From: Anodontia alba
Taxonomy: Eukaryota; Mollusca; Bivalvia; Lucinida; Lucinidae
Assembly: GCA_964016985.1 (NCBI GenBank)
Contig: OZ024825.1
Location: 38,005,557-38,069,556, forward strand
DNA length: 64,000 nt
Direction: 5' to 3'
Part shown: positions 45,301 to 49,517 of the stretch, in pieces
How the letters are laid out: each line of letters starts with the position of its first letter
Position numbering within the stretch: position 1 is the first letter of the stretch
Translations under genes and position numbers: made by a program
The notes under the pieces: model-generated
Database searches by the model: none
What the model was told of the DNA's origin: nothing
The model's input: the letters and a program-made list of their open reading frames with translations, nothing else

Positions 45301-48058
45301 AGTATAAAAGAGGTACAGGAAGAGCCACAATCACAGAACGTAGCCCCTCAATGACTCCAAGAGGAAGAGTCTACAAACCATGCCAGACAGTACACAGGCC
45401 ACAAAACAAAATAACCAGCTCCCTCTTCTCCAACCTGGGCCCAGTTGTTCAAAACTAAAACTAATGATGACGTTAGTTAATTAACCCTTGTCCTGCTGAA
45501 CCTGAATACACCCTGCCTTTGCAAACAGTGTAATTCCAGATCAGTTGGCTTCTGAAGAAGCCAACTGATCTGGATCTGCACTGTTTGTCATTCAGTATGT
45601 GAATTTATATCAACAACCTTGATCAACTGATCTGGTTGGCTGAAAATTGGAAGTGGGCGTGGCATCTTAATATATTCAGCATGAAAAGAGTTTAACGTAT
45701 CGTCAAAATTTTGATCATTAAATATAGCATATACACTAATATTTTTGCTGAAAATGTGAGTAGCTTTTGCATTTTTGCATTTGCAAAAGCTACTCACATT
45801 TTTTCAGCAAAAATACATGTGAATTAGATATTGTACTTACTAGATCAGTTAATATTTTGACTACTAACGAGCTCGTTAAGCTAACGATGTTTTGAACAAA
45901 CGGGCCAAGGTTATCACAATGCTAGCCACGATCCACTAAACACAACAAGATGACAACAAACACATAAAGCCCCGCAGCGAGCAGCCACAAGGACCACACA
46001 AAGAACAAACAACACCAGAACCACCATGTCATCAAAAATCGTAATTAAATGTACCCGCGAAAATGAGCCGCATCATTAGAAAATATACCTTATGACACGT
46101 GCATCAAGTTTGTGTCATATGCGCCACTATTAGTAGGGTTGGACCAGAGTCTTCGCTGTCCGCCTGAGGAAACTTTCTGCTTTTAACTATCCGCTGCATC
46201 CAGTGAAGATTCTGCGCAAAGCAAACTGTGCGAAACTATAAGTCGATGCCAGTATCAGCGGCATAATAAGCAGCTACCCAGAATCACAGGGTTTTGGGAC
46301 AAAGAGCAGGGCCCAGTTGTTCAAAGCATCGTAAACTTGTACTCGTTAAGTGTTGTAGCTAAGGTATTTTCAAAATTTTTTCTGCAAAAATGTGAAAGTT
46401 ACACATTTTTTTTTAGCAAAAAATATCACTGTATTGCCATATCTAAAAATAGAAATTTTAACGTCACGTTAGCTAACAACTTCGTTAAGCTTTGAACAAC
46501 TGGGTTATGGACTTTTACCATCAGTTGTACCCGCAGTGCAGGGCTTCTAGCCTCTCACTATCCCTGTCCCCGCAATTCCCCGATGATTACGGAGAGAGGA
46601 TCGTTTCTACAAATGACATGTGCATAATAAACATTTATATCCAAAGAAAGAGTCTATAAAAACTGTATCCGTAATAATCATGGTCTTTAAGCTTTACCAT
46701 TCTCTGGGCTAATTCTGCAGACGGGAGTTTGATGAGATTTGTTTCATATTTTTTCAGAAAATAGGCTTTGTCATTTCCAAAAATAGAAATATAATGTTAT
46801 AACATATTTTCTGGGAAAAAGAAAAAGAAAAAGTATTTCAGTATGCCGTCTGTTGAAAAACTTACCAGGCCCCAGTTGTTAAAAGCTAACGTTGTCGTTA
46901 GTTAATGTATCGTTAAAACTTTGATCACTAAATATGGCATATACACTAATATTTTTGCTGAAAAAATGTGAGTAGCTTTTTACATTTTTTCAGCAAAAAT
47001 ACCCGTGAATTAGATATTGAACTTCTTAGAAAAGTTAACGTCTTGACCACTAACGAGCTCGTTAAGCTAATGATGCTTTTAACAACTGGGCCCAGGATTC
47101 TAAACATTTAACCACAATACAAACCTGGTGGCAGGGGTATCAGCTCCGTACAGTTTAAGCCTGTATAATTCCACTGGCAGAAACATTTCATCTGATTATC
47201 GTCTACATGATAATCACAGACACCATGGTCCCCACAGTCGAAGGGACACTTCATATCACAGAAAGTTCCTATATAATTAGGTTCACAAATACACTTAAGG
47301 CCATTATCTTTGGTCTCCATGTCACAAACGCCATTCTGACAAACAAAGCCAGGCTGGCATGTTTTTGGTCCTTTCATATTAGTGACGTCCCTGCGCCTAG
47401 TACAGACATACTGTCCGTCTTTTGCAATACAGTCTCCTCCAGCGCATGTTTTTAAACATTTAGAAACGCCTGTTAATGAAGAAAACGTTGTTTCCTTAAC
47501 TCCAGTATCAGTACCATCATCGGAGAATTTCACCTTAGGAGATATATCTTTAGCGCTAGAAGCATTCATAACTTTACCGGTATTTATCATTTTTGCAGTT
47601 TTGAATTCGAATGGTTTTGTGTTATTGGCACGGACCTTAGAAATCACTCTCATGACGTCATCAGTAACACTACCAGCAGTACCTTTAATGTCATTTCTGA
47701 TCTTATTCAAGTCTAAAGTAATCAGTGCAGGTCCGGTTACTTTTGTAGCATTGTCAACACGTGCTTTCTCGGACAATGTTTCCTCATCCCGGCACCACCG
47801 CCCCGCCCACCCTGAAGCGCACACACAAGTGGCGATACAGGTGTCGTCATCCATTACACAAGAACCACCGTTTCTACAGAGTTCCGACATCAGAGAGCAA
47901 AAGTTATGACATTTCTTATCAGACGGTTTGAGTCCAAACTTAAATGTGGTAAAGCTTTCTGCTCCATCTATATTTACACCAGAATCACTTTCCAAAGCAA
48001 CTACTACTAACAACATCCCTATAAAGTCCACTGCAAAAAAATGATCTTTGACCGACAT
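5297..48058 (-). CDS. EGF-TM-TIR transmembrane receptor, four-exon gene (complete model)
   Basis: Joining 48058-47125, 11938-11777, 8345-8202 and 6570-5297 on the minus strand gives 2514 nt, i.e. 837 residues plus a stop. Each junction is phase 1 with GT donors and AG acceptors, and each split codon restores sensible sequence (PGE-A-IANNIV inside the TIR domain). Order of parts: hydrophobic signal segment (about residues 7-21), EGF-like cysteine modules (50-89, 234-267, 271-303), transmembrane helix (about 320-345) followed by KRR, TIR domain (about 369-510), long tail. This is a type I membrane receptor with a cytoplasmic TIR signalling domain. TIR domains of this kind usually recruit MyD88-like adaptors; the ligand is unknown. 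Lineage-specific TIR receptors without leucine-rich repeats are known in bivalves. A single transcript over a 35 kb intron is inferred from phase and domain order; RNA evidence is absent here. Confidence 0.85.
7431..8020 (-). mobile_element. tRNA-derived SINE, copy A, split by a MITE
   Basis: On the minus strand the head (about 8020-7945) has an A-box-like GTGGCTTAGTCGGATAGGCG and a B-box GGTTCAGTTCC. The body matches copies at 52.1 and 60.0 kb (CGGAAGGGAGAGAATGAC, TTAGTCCTCTAAGCGGTTAA-type motifs). The tail ends near AACACAAACAC. A palindromic MITE (7560-7836) sits in the body. The head could fold like a tRNA but it is part of a SINE. Confidence 0.82.
7560..7836 (+). mobile_element. Palindromic MITE (PalA), copy 4, nested in SINE
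   Basis: CATTATGAAAACACGCCT to GTTTTCGTGATG. Central arms GTGGGTATTCGTTAGAACCG / CGGTTCTAACGAGTACCCGC. The uninterrupted SINE copies at 52.1 and 60.0 kb give the empty site. Confidence 0.87.
8202..8345 (-). CDS. Exon 3: N-terminal half of TIR domain
   Basis: The 144 nt exon follows a strong pyrimidine tract and TTTTTTACAG, and ends GAAG/GTAAGT; it is phase 1 on both sides. It encodes TIR box 1 (YDAFVSYK) and the box 2 region ending LCLHFRDFMPGE, where TLR-type TIR domains carry the RDxxPG BB-loop motif. A reading frame exists in another phase over the same bases, but only this phase gives TIR motifs and joins exons 2 and 4. The exon was found from splice sites and motif content, because it has no start or stop of its own. 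Confidence 0.88.
8424..9345 (+). pseudogene. Truncated mariner-like transposase relic
   Basis: From ATG at 8664 translation begins MATLEEEKARRTAIQFCVQT, keeps FKWHSRFSDG, then breaks at a TAG (about 8844). In another frame from 8930 it resumes with an HTH-like VSECTGISKSSVQRIL, then WVPRLLTEEEK, the first catalytic Asp in TTDEIWVHYYEPE, and ends after GRTVNADYYSN. The second and third catalytic Asp are absent. Upstream at 8424 is a possible terminus GAGAGTTGTCCCAGTAAAAC. Confidence 0.8.
8449..8516. repeat. TA and TTTTA microsatellites
   Basis: About 15 TA units followed by a run of ATTTT units, inside the 5' region of the mariner relic. Confidence 0.9.
9329..9405. repeat. Inverted repeat at the mariner/LINE junction
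   Basis: GACTACTATTCAAA and its exact complement 50 bases later, with AATTATTT/AAATAATT next to them. It lies exactly where mariner homology ends and LINE homology starts. Confidence 0.6.
9417..11330 (+). pseudogene. Non-LTR retrotransposon (LINE) reverse transcriptase, decayed
   Basis: Reading frames broken by many stops give, in order: FIPGNYRPVSL (about 9490), LSAYGIRG..DVMDWIKDFLTERRQYVSVNG (about 10290-10390), VISGVPQGSVLGP (about 10410-10450), LHFNDLPEVV, and a C-terminal region with NVDYGN, IQKLATRLTP and RRGDMLQI (10860-11070). This order is that of jockey/CR1-type polymerases. An endonuclease region is not visible. Part of the fingers/palm region between about 9630 and 10220 is missing or unrecognisable. 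Confidence 0.75.
11480..11764. repeat. GA/CAGA microsatellites with duplicated 85-base segment
   Basis: The segment CCCATTTCG..TTCTGCTTATAT to TTTAAGCAGAATGCTACAG occurs at 11518-11602 and 11645-11729, each followed by a GA or CAGA run. Its inverted ends (ATTCTGCTTA / TAAGCAGAAT) and CGGCCCATCAGGA centre match the CCCAGCTAG hairpin element seen at 24.6 kb. Confidence 0.8.
11777..11938 (-). CDS. Exon 2: transmembrane segment
   Basis: The 162 nt exon sits between acceptor TGTTTTCAG and donor GATG/GTGAGT and is phase 1 at both ends. It encodes EEEPVV, then a hydrophobic stretch from WYVVGICVGIV to AFIPYWMW (about 25 residues), then basic KRR and an amphipathic linker ending QQYEED. The basic residues after the helix put the downstream part in the cytoplasm. 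Immediately downstream of the donor, within 15 bases, begins a long GA microsatellite, so the 5' splice site borders unstable repeat DNA. Confidence 0.85.
12190..12246. repeat. AAACAGTG hairpin copy
   Basis: CAAACAGTGTAGACC and its complement flank GACGCGGCGTC. Core of the MITE family described at 4921-5147. Confidence 0.7.
12480..12665. mobile_element. MITE with AACCCTT(G/C)TC termini, internally deleted copy
   Basis: AACCCTTCTCATGCTGAATA to GCATGAGAAGGGTT. The AAACAGTGCAGATCCAGGTC arm is present but the facing arm is lost. Confidence 0.7.
12788..12853. repeat. AAACAGTG hairpin copy
   Basis: Arms CAAACAGTGTAGACCCAGAT and complement around GCCGCAGATCGCGGC; flanked by CTTAAATTTAGGG-type sequence also at 161-185. 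Confidence 0.7.
12935..13480. other. Stretch with nothing recognised
   Basis: AT-rich intronic sequence. No repeat or coding signal recognised. Confidence 0.4.
13501..13608. mobile_element. AAACAGTG hairpin with GCATAAATGGGTTA terminus
   Basis: The right terminus GCTGAGCATAAATGGGTTA matches the inverted end of the 4921-5147 element; the hairpin is at about 13508-13570. Confidence 0.7.
14033..14193. mobile_element. MITE with GACAAGGGTT terminus, half copy
   Basis: Has AAGAAGCCAACTGATCTGGA, GCACTGTTTG, AATTAGAAGTGGGCGTGGCA and ends GACAAGGGTTAA. The left half is lost. Confidence 0.75.
14240..14340. repeat. Repeat with AAGGAAATGATTTGCTCC hairpin
   Basis: Arms around GCTCCGCTGGGGAGC read GAAGGAAATGATTTGCTCC and the near complement GAGCGAATTCTTTCCTTC. 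Same family near 300, 39940, 58160 and 61650. Confidence 0.6.
14610..15486. repeat. Segmental duplication, unit A
   Basis: From GAGCCTCCCTGTCCACTT through TAACCACCAGGCTAC, TGCCAGTGACATAAAATG, two CTCTGGGCAAATTCAGCAGA repeats, to GTACGAAACGTTT, it matches 22690-23534 in the same order. Small gaps and substitutions only. Confidence 0.85.
14930..15320. repeat. Two copies of the CACTCTGGGC hairpin MITE (side by side)
   Basis: Each copy has ACCACTCTCTGGGCAAATTC, CAGCAGACGA, and a hairpin with arms ATTTCATGCAAATTGTCTC. Both lie in duplicated unit A. Confidence 0.7.
15678..15928. mobile_element. GGGCCCAGTTGTTC MITE, copy 1
   Basis: GGGCCCAGTTGTTCAAAGC and TTTGAACAACTGGGCCC are inverted, then GTTAGCTTAACGAG / GTTAACTAACGA. 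The centre has arms GTAGCTTTTGCAAATGCAAA. Confidence 0.85.
16098..16329. mobile_element. CCCCGAGG MITE, copy 1
   Basis: CCCCGAGGCTATAAAACGAT and the complement ATAACCTCGGGG bound it. Subterminal CATGCTCAACTCAGCTGAGC palindromes occur on both sides, with a poly-A run at 16260-16281. Confidence 0.8.
16418..16625. mobile_element. MITE with CCCTTGTC termini, full copy
   Basis: TCCCTTGTCATGCTGAATAA to TTCAGCAGGACAAGGGCT. Hairpin arms AGATCCAGATCAGTTGG around CTTCAAAAG. Confidence 0.85.
16774..17053 (+). mobile_element. Palindromic MITE (PalA), copy 5
   Basis: CATTACAAAAACACGCCTAT to GTTTTCGTGATG, with full-length centre. Confidence 0.85.
17395..17580. repeat. Short tandem repeat, ~60 bp unit
   Basis: GGAGTTGATAACGCAAAGAA and GACAAATATCAAGGCACTGA recur three times (about 17413, 17468, 17519). 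Confidence 0.8.
17674..17916 (+). mobile_element. Palindromic MITE (PalA), copy 6, internally deleted
   Basis: CATTACGAAAACATACC to GTTTTCGTGATG. About 35 bases around CCCCAGTATTA are missing on the right side. Confidence 0.82.
18225..18297. repeat. AAACAGTG hairpin copy
   Basis: GCAAACAGTGGAGACCCTGA and GATCTGGATCTGCACTGTTT face each other. The flank CTCCCCAACACAATATACTGG matches 62185-62210, so the family is longer than the hairpin. Confidence 0.65.
18673..19190 (+). repeat. Retroposon 3' end with TTGTA tail and internal duplication
   Basis: GAGGACGAGAGCTGGCTGTAG-like text occurs twice (about 18740 and 19000), each after CATGTCT(T/C)GACTC. The stretch ends GCTGAATAAAATATTATATT followed by ATTGT repeats, as in LINE or SINE tails with simple-repeat 3' ends. 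No protein-coding part found. Confidence 0.5.
19578..19623. repeat. GTGC/GT microsatellite
   Basis: GTGCGTGC units followed by GT units. Confidence 0.9.
19816..19914. mobile_element. CCCAGCTAG hairpin element, copy 1
   Basis: Almost the whole element folds on itself: CCCAGCTAGCATTATAAATC, CGGGCCGTTATCGGCCCGTC, GGGTAGC, then the complements, ending in TACTTGG. Confidence 0.85.
20330..20791. repeat. Tandem segment, left copy
   Basis: TAACCTTTAGCACTCACTGG to GAGCCTCCCTGTCCACTTC repeats at 21002-22724, where the mariner interrupts it. A poly-T run lies at about 20579-20602. Confidence 0.85.
20792..20997 (+). mobile_element. Palindromic MITE (PalA), copy 7, truncated
   Basis: CATTACGAAAACACGCATAT start, good centre, then stops at AATGTATACC where the second tandem segment begins. 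Confidence 0.8.
21174..22453 (+). mobile_element. Mariner transposon, 1280 bp
   Basis: Terminal inverted repeats CGAGGATGAGTTAATAAGTA and, on the other strand, CGAGGGTGAGTCAATAAGTA extend about 28 bases. TA flanks both ends (21172-21173, 22454-22455), and the unoccupied duplicate at 20502 has a single TA at the corresponding site. Confidence 0.95.
21325..22421 (+). pseudogene. Mariner transposase, DD34D, two lesions
   Basis: The main open stretch (21387-22355) encodes an HTH region (VEEIAQALGISHGSVSTIL), the WVPKSL linker, and catalytic Asp in VTVDETWVHYYEPE, LLQQDNARVHT and YSPDLAPSDFF, with 34 residues between the second and third. The expected start ATG at 21325 (MASDERHAFHLK) is in another frame, which needs one extra base near 21357. 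At the C-terminus LEHR is followed by TAG where mariners usually have Trp; the frame then continues SKCITLEGNYIDKEE to TAA at 22419. Without both lesions it would be slightly longer than the usual ~345 residues. As it stands it is probably inactive. Confidence 0.9.
22690..23534. repeat. Segmental duplication, unit B
   Basis: Same order of motifs as 14610-15486, including the two hairpin MITEs (about 22985-23130 and 23140-23345) and the GCATCGTTACCTTTACGAAG end. Confidence 0.85.
23546..23778. mobile_element. GGGCCCAGTTGTTC MITE, copy 2
   Basis: Inverted ends GGGCCCAGTTGTTCAAAGC, centre AAAATGTGAGTAGCTTTTGC. Confidence 0.87.
23966..24244. mobile_element. pogo-like MITE with GGCTCGAAC termini, copy 2 (degraded)
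   Basis: TACAGTCGAACTGAAGTGGC start, then GATGAGGCGATTCTAATTAA from one hairpin arm. The right end TTTTTACTGTATA is weak. Confidence 0.6.
24574..24680. mobile_element. CCCAGCTAG hairpin element, copy 2
   Basis: CCCAGCTAGGATTCTGCTTA to AATATTAGCTGGG; arms diverged (CGGACCTATATCGG). Confidence 0.8.
24813..25036. mobile_element. MITE with TACACCACAGCCTC termini
   Basis: TACACCACAGCCTCTTTATA and the complement TATAAAGAGGCTGTAGTGTA. A perfect-looking hairpin at about 24896-24962 has arms AAAAATGTATAGATTATATT. TA at both edges. Subterminal CGTGTTATA motifs repeat. Confidence 0.85.
25206..25735. mobile_element. pogo-like MITE, copy 3, with nested GGGCCC MITE
   Basis: CACAGTCGAACCACGGAAAT start and CATTAGAATCGCCTCATGGA centre. 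Insertion of the GGGCCC element at 25427 splits TTATCT from GTTTTCTCGAG. The far end is poorly kept. Confidence 0.65.
25427..25659. mobile_element. GGGCCCAGTTGTTC MITE, copy 3 (nested)
   Basis: GGGCCCAGTTGTTCAAAGC to GTTTTGAACAACTGGCCCC, with centre GTAGCTTTTGCAATGCAAAA. Confidence 0.87.
26325..26515. mobile_element. CACTCTGGGC-family relative with CTTAAAGCGCCAATCAC ends
   Basis: CCTTAAAGCGCCAATCACAA and GCTTGGCGCTTTAAGGGTTA are inverted. Poly-T at 26373-26399 and hairpin arms AAACAAGTCTTGAAATATC. A related copy is at 33033-33225. Confidence 0.7.
26638..26682. repeat. Short hairpin
   Basis: ATATTTGCCGGGATCGTC and GACGATCCCGACAAATAT face each other around ACAAACC. Confidence 0.75.
26690..28275. 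other. Stretch with nothing recognised
   Basis: AT-rich single-copy-looking intronic DNA with a poly-A run at 28182-28209. No coding signal. Confidence 0.4.
28402..28685 (+). mobile_element. Palindromic MITE (PalA), copy 8
   Basis: CATTACGAAAACACGCCTAT to GTTTTCGTGATG; centre CCGCCTCGAATCGAAGAGGC. Confidence 0.87.
28731..28903 (+). mobile_element. Palindromic MITE (PalA), copy 9, right part only
   Basis: Begins in the left hairpin arm (TCTGCTCAAAACATAGATTG) and runs to GTTTTCGTGACG. It is separated from copy 8 by only 45 bases. Confidence 0.82.
29044..29196 (-). mobile_element. Palindromic MITE (PalA), copy 10, truncated at centre
   Basis: CATCATGAAATCACGCC start, lost after CCGCCTCGCCGAG. 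Confidence 0.8.
29220..30976 (+). repeat. ~165 bp tandem array ending in GGAC repeats
   Basis: The motif CAAAGG.CATAACTCCAAAAG recurs at about 29318, 29447, 29606, 29775, 30078, 30247, 30424, 30587 and 30757, each followed by GTTCTGCACATC, GCTTTACATTT and TACAGAGCGGACAC. The array ends GACGGACGGACGGACGCTCA. No open frame is conserved between units. A CCCAGCTAG element interrupts one unit. Confidence 0.85.
29824..29930. mobile_element. CCCAGCTAG hairpin element, copy 3
   Basis: CCCAGCTAGCATTCTACGTA to GAATGCTGACTGGG; near-perfect fold-back through CGGGCCGTCATCGGCCCG. Confidence 0.88.
30978..31063 (-). mobile_element. Palindromic MITE (PalA), copy 11, CGTAATG end only
   Basis: AAATATCAGAGTTTTTTACC to GTGTTTTCGTAATG. 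Joined directly to the end of the tandem array. Confidence 0.8.
31430..31550. repeat. Partial CACTCTGGGC-family repeat
   Basis: TTTTCTGGGAAATTAAAAGA, AATTTGTCGTCTGCTGAA. A poly-A run precedes it at 31375-31401. Confidence 0.5.
31680..31870. repeat. AAACAGTG hairpin with partial tandem copies
   Basis: Perfect hairpin GCAAACAGTGCAGACC..GACGCTGCAGTATGCAGCGTC (31681-31748), then CCACTGTTTGCAAATAAG units twice. Confidence 0.75.
32026..32168 (-). mobile_element. Palindromic MITE (PalA), copy 12, half
   Basis: Starts in the hairpin (CCTCGTCGAGGTGGCTCTAA) and ends GTTTTCGTAATG. Confidence 0.8.
32170..33030. other. Stretch with no gene
   Basis: G-rich tract GGAGGGGGTGGGGGTGCGGGG at about 32212 and diverged repeats with GCGCGGATG / GATCAGTCTG motifs. 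No coding sequence recognised. Confidence 0.4.
34581..34756 (-). repeat. TRIM 3' LTR
   Basis: On the minus strand it starts TGTAACGGAATAG and ends CACGTTACA, directly after the polypurine tract at 34757-34771. Confidence 0.87.
34603..34668 (-). other. 5S rRNA-like segment in 3' LTR
   Basis: On the minus strand it reads GAAGTTAAGCAACGT, then GGTTAGTACCTGGATGGG, TGACCGC. These match the A box, intermediate element and C box of eukaryotic 5S rRNA genes, the internal promoter for TFIIIA and Pol III, with spacing kept. The flanks TACGAAGT..ACTTCGTA pair, closing a 66-base fold. It lacks the 5' half of 5S rRNA, so it is not a functional 5S gene. Confidence 0.85.
34877..35052 (-). repeat. TRIM 5' LTR
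   Basis: Same length as the other LTR. On the minus strand it ends CACGCTACA and is followed by the putative primer-binding site. By hand count about 21 of 176 positions differ from the 3' LTR. Confidence 0.87.
34899..34964 (-). other. 5S rRNA-like segment in 5' LTR
   Basis: Same 66-base segment as in the other LTR with about three differences. By contrast the remaining 110 LTR positions differ at about 18. Confidence 0.85.
35300..35725 (+). repeat. Dispersed repeat interrupting the satellite
   Basis: Contains ACTGACCGTTCTAAGGCGGT, also at 58960-58980, and GTGATTGTGGCACTCCCTGG near its end. Minus-strand relatives occur at 45300-46030 and 49560-50480 (AGCCACAATCAC, CCAGCTCCCTCTTCTCCAAC, GATCCACTAAA). 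A 145-codon frame here is a by-product. Confidence 0.6.
37080..38180 (+). repeat. Degenerate ~60 bp repeat
   Basis: AGCTTTGGTGATAGCTACA-like words recur at loose spacing. It may be an older form of the neighbouring satellite. A palindromic MITE lies inside. Confidence 0.5.
37495..37771 (+). mobile_element. Palindromic MITE (PalA), copy 13
   Basis: CATTACAAAAACACGCCTAT to GTTTTCGTGATG, complete with perfect centre around CCTCGACGAGG. Confidence 0.88.
38227..39232. mobile_element. Candidate ~1 kb TIR transposon, non-autonomous
   Basis: GTTAACCCTACGCTTAGTGT at the left and ACACTAAGTGTAGGGTAAGC at the right are inverted. Subterminal CAACGCTTACT and AGTAAGTGTTGC words are repeated inward for about 100 bases. 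No transposase recognised. Confidence 0.65.
39240..39346. mobile_element. CCCAGCTAG hairpin element, copy 4
   Basis: CCCAGTCAGCATTCTACGTA to AGAATGCTAGCTGGG. It abuts the right end of the 1 kb candidate. Confidence 0.88.
40070..42460 (+). repeat. ~85 bp satellite array
   Basis: Unit: AAGACCTGCCATTACCTGGT, TGCATTCCTCTTTTTT, ATATATTCAGTAAGTTTATA, CAATTTACAAATGGAAG. The most regular part is 41500-42210 with 85-86 bp spacing; flanks are more diverged. Frames of 60-117 codons here repeat the unit and are not genes. Diverged units continue at about 43420-43540 and 43870-43950. Confidence 0.93.
40780..41120. mobile_element. pogo-like MITE with GGCTCGAAC termini, copy 4, in satellite
   Basis: TACAGTAGAACTTCAGTGTC to GTTCGACTATA. 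One hairpin arm is deleted: only GTACTCATTAGAATCGCCTC remains. Confidence 0.82.
42845..42970. repeat. Inverted repeat with GCATGGTGTTG arms
   Basis: GCATGGTGTTG and CAACACCATGC at 42863-42953, enclosing GTGAATATTAATAC and its near complement GTGAATTAATATTTAC. Possibly the core of a MITE whose ends I cannot place. Confidence 0.6.
43211..43575 (+). mobile_element. Palindromic MITE (PalA), copy 14, centre replaced
   Basis: CATTACGAAAACACGCCTAT to GAACCGCCTCAG (43349), then about 200 bases of satellite-like sequence, then AAATTTTATAGGCGTGTATTCTTGATG (43551-43575 holds its end). Confidence 0.65.
43600..43849 (-). mobile_element. Palindromic MITE (PalA), copy 15, one terminus lost
   Basis: Begins CACCCCCTTAAACACCAC and ends GTTTTCGTAATG; perfect centre around CCTCGATGAGG. 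Confidence 0.83.
44166..44340. mobile_element. Hairpin MITE with AATAGAACAG termini
   Basis: AAATAGAACAGTTCTTGCCG and the near complement GGAGCTGTTCTATTTCG, then AATAAATCACA / TGTGATTTATT and GTTGTAA/TTACAAC inside. Confidence 0.7.
44794..44873. mobile_element. CCCAGCTAG hairpin element, right half only
   Basis: CTGTCGGGCCGATAACCGTC, AATATAGATT and ATTTTAGTTGGG match the 24.6 kb copy. Confidence 0.65.
45160..45266. mobile_element. CCCAGCTAG hairpin element, copy 5
   Basis: CCCAGTAAGCCTTCTTCATA to GAATGCAAGCTGGG. Confidence 0.87.
45437..45906. mobile_element. GGGCCCAGTTGTTC MITE, copy 4, with nested MITE
   Basis: GGGCCCAGTTGTTCAAAAC to GTTTTGAACAAACGGGCC. A CCCTTGTC-type MITE splits the left subterminal part. 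Confidence 0.83.
45483..45694. mobile_element. MITE with AACCCTTGTC termini (nested)
   Basis: AACCCTTGTCCTGCTGAACC to CAGCATGAAAAGAGTTTAA. Hairpin arms ATCAGTTGGCTTC / GAAGCCAACTGAT. Confidence 0.82.
46309..46504. mobile_element. GGGCCCAGTTGTTC MITE, copy 5
   Basis: GGGCCCAGTTGTTCAAAGC to AGCTTTGAACAACTGGG; centre shortened. Confidence 0.83.
46690..46865. mobile_element. CACTCTGGGC hairpin MITE, degraded copy
   Basis: TTACCATTCTCTGGGCTAAT, TCTGCAGACGG and GCCGTCTGTTGAAAAAC; centre poorly kept. Confidence 0.65.
46868..47093. mobile_element. GGGCCCAGTTGTTC MITE, copy 6
   Basis: GGCCCCAGTTGTTAAAAGC to TTTTAACAACTGGGCCC. It ends only 28 bases from the donor of receptor exon 1. Confidence 0.85.
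47125..48058 (-). CDS. Exon 1: signal peptide and EGF-like ectodomain
   Basis: The ATG at 48058 is preceded in frame by TAG eight codons' distance or less upstream, so it is the first usable start unless a 5' UTR splice acceptor lies there. Residues 7-21 are hydrophobic and fit a signal peptide. EGF 1 (residues 50-89) has the typical GG.C....C.C..GW.G..C spacing. A short cysteine cluster lies at 201-219, then two further EGF modules at 234-267 and 271-303. Between EGF 1 and the cluster lies about 110 residues without cysteine that I do not recognise. N-glycosylation sequons occur near 103, 145, 165, 297 and 303. The exon ends CACCAG/GTTTGT after 311 codons plus one base. The GTTTGT donor is weaker than the other two. 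Confidence 0.85.
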
Positions 48059-49186
48059 TGTACTGGTTTCCTAAATGAAGCTGGTAATAATCCGGTTTCA
48101 AGTACATAAAGAAGAGGTCATAATCATCCACCAACTACTAACCAAAACATGTGCAAATTTAATACTGGTGTTAGAAATCCTTACTAAAACGAGAACTGTT
48201 CCAAGTTTCACAGAATATAATACAGAGTTCCTTTCGTCCTAAGAGGTAATAAATTGCGGAATAAATCTACATCCGTTTAACATAATCACACAATTAATCT
48301 TTTCAATGGTGTTCATTATTCAAATTTATGTCTTTAATAGACAATTAGGCTATCAGCTCGCCGATGAATAAAAAATCGGATGACAAACCGCTCAAAACTG
48401 CGGATTGGACGTCCATAGGCTTCAACAAACGTATGAATTATTCTTCACTGAGCGGGCACACATGATTGCTATCCTTTTCTTTCGGATGAGGAATTCAGCT
48501 GATCCACACAATTTAGTTTTACATTTGGAAAGCTGCCTTGTGTAAAATAATTGTCTCTTTTTACTCTATAATACAATGTCTGCATTGTTTTATGAAAGTT
48601 GTGTAAGCGTAACGCTACAATAACGCCGTTAATTATGTTTGTTAAGTTCGGATGACCTCAATCTACCTGGCGTTCGTATGACCGCATTACAACAGCCATA
48701 AACAAAGGAAAACATTCCGCTTGGAAAAAAAAGTCTCCAGAAATAACCTCCCTTTATGTTGTCTTTTATGTCTTTGTATTTAAAAAGTTCGACCGCTTCA
48801 GAAGTAACCCAAATATTTTTCGCTCAAGATTTTGTGCTGTGAAGAGTGAATTAATATGGGATCAACTGACAATATAATGCCGAAACGTCAGAAACGTACG
48901 TTCAGACATGTGTGCCCAGTGAAGATTCAGATCAGCCTGCGTATTCCGCATCTTCATTGGGCGCATTTTGGATAACCAAGCATGCGAAGTTTCTCCATGC
49001 GGACAACGAATACTCTGATCAGACTGCACGGATGCGCAGGCTGTTTTGAGTCTTAGCTGGGAGCGCATATCAGAAGGTCCGTTTTCTCACGTTGAGGCTC
49101 ATAAATAATGGCTAATTACACATATATTAACAGGTCATTATCTGGGCTCCAGTAGGTGGACAGTTGATATCCTTCAAAAGTTTCGC
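48059..49186 (-). other. Upstream region of the TIR receptor
   Basis: AT-rich sequence 5' of the start codon. The 5' UTR and promoter should lie here, but I see no convincing TATA box or initiator. A diverged copy of a repeat with GATCAGCCTGCG motifs lies at about 48900-49060. Confidence 0.4.
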
Positions 49187-49464
49187 CATTACGAAAACAC
49201 GCCTATTCAAATATATTGAAAACTTTACCTCCAAAAACTAAAATTTTCAGATAAAAAAGCTCTGATATTTTTCATAGTTCTGCTCAAAACATAGATTGTG
49301 GGTACTCGTTAGAACCGGCTCGGTAAGGCGGTTCTAACGAGTACCCGCAATCTATGTTTTTGAGCAAAAATAAGAAAAATAATGTATACCCCTGTAAACC
49401 CCAGACTTTACTATAAAAAATGGAGTTTAAGGGGGTCAAATTATATAGCCATGTTTTCCTGATG
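49187..49464 (+). mobile_element. Palindromic MITE (PalA), copy 16
   Basis: CATTACGAAAACACGCCTAT to GTTTTCCTGATG; complete. Confidence 0.87.
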
Positions 49465-49517
49465 GCGACGCATGTGTCCATAATTAACATCTTAGCTTTT
49501 CCAAGTTTTAATTGTTA

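Larger units (their letters stand above)
11939..47124 (-). other. Intron 1 of the TIR receptor (35.2 kb)
   Basis: The interval runs from the donor after exon 1 to the acceptor before exon 2. Its content is transposons and satellites, listed separately. No other host coding exon was recognised on either strand; the largest open frames inside are repeat translations or the mariner transposase. Confidence 0.75.

Noticed and set aside
47382..47909. 175-codon frame on the plus strand
   Set aside because: It is antisense to the EGF-encoding exon, whose cysteine spacing is clearly real.
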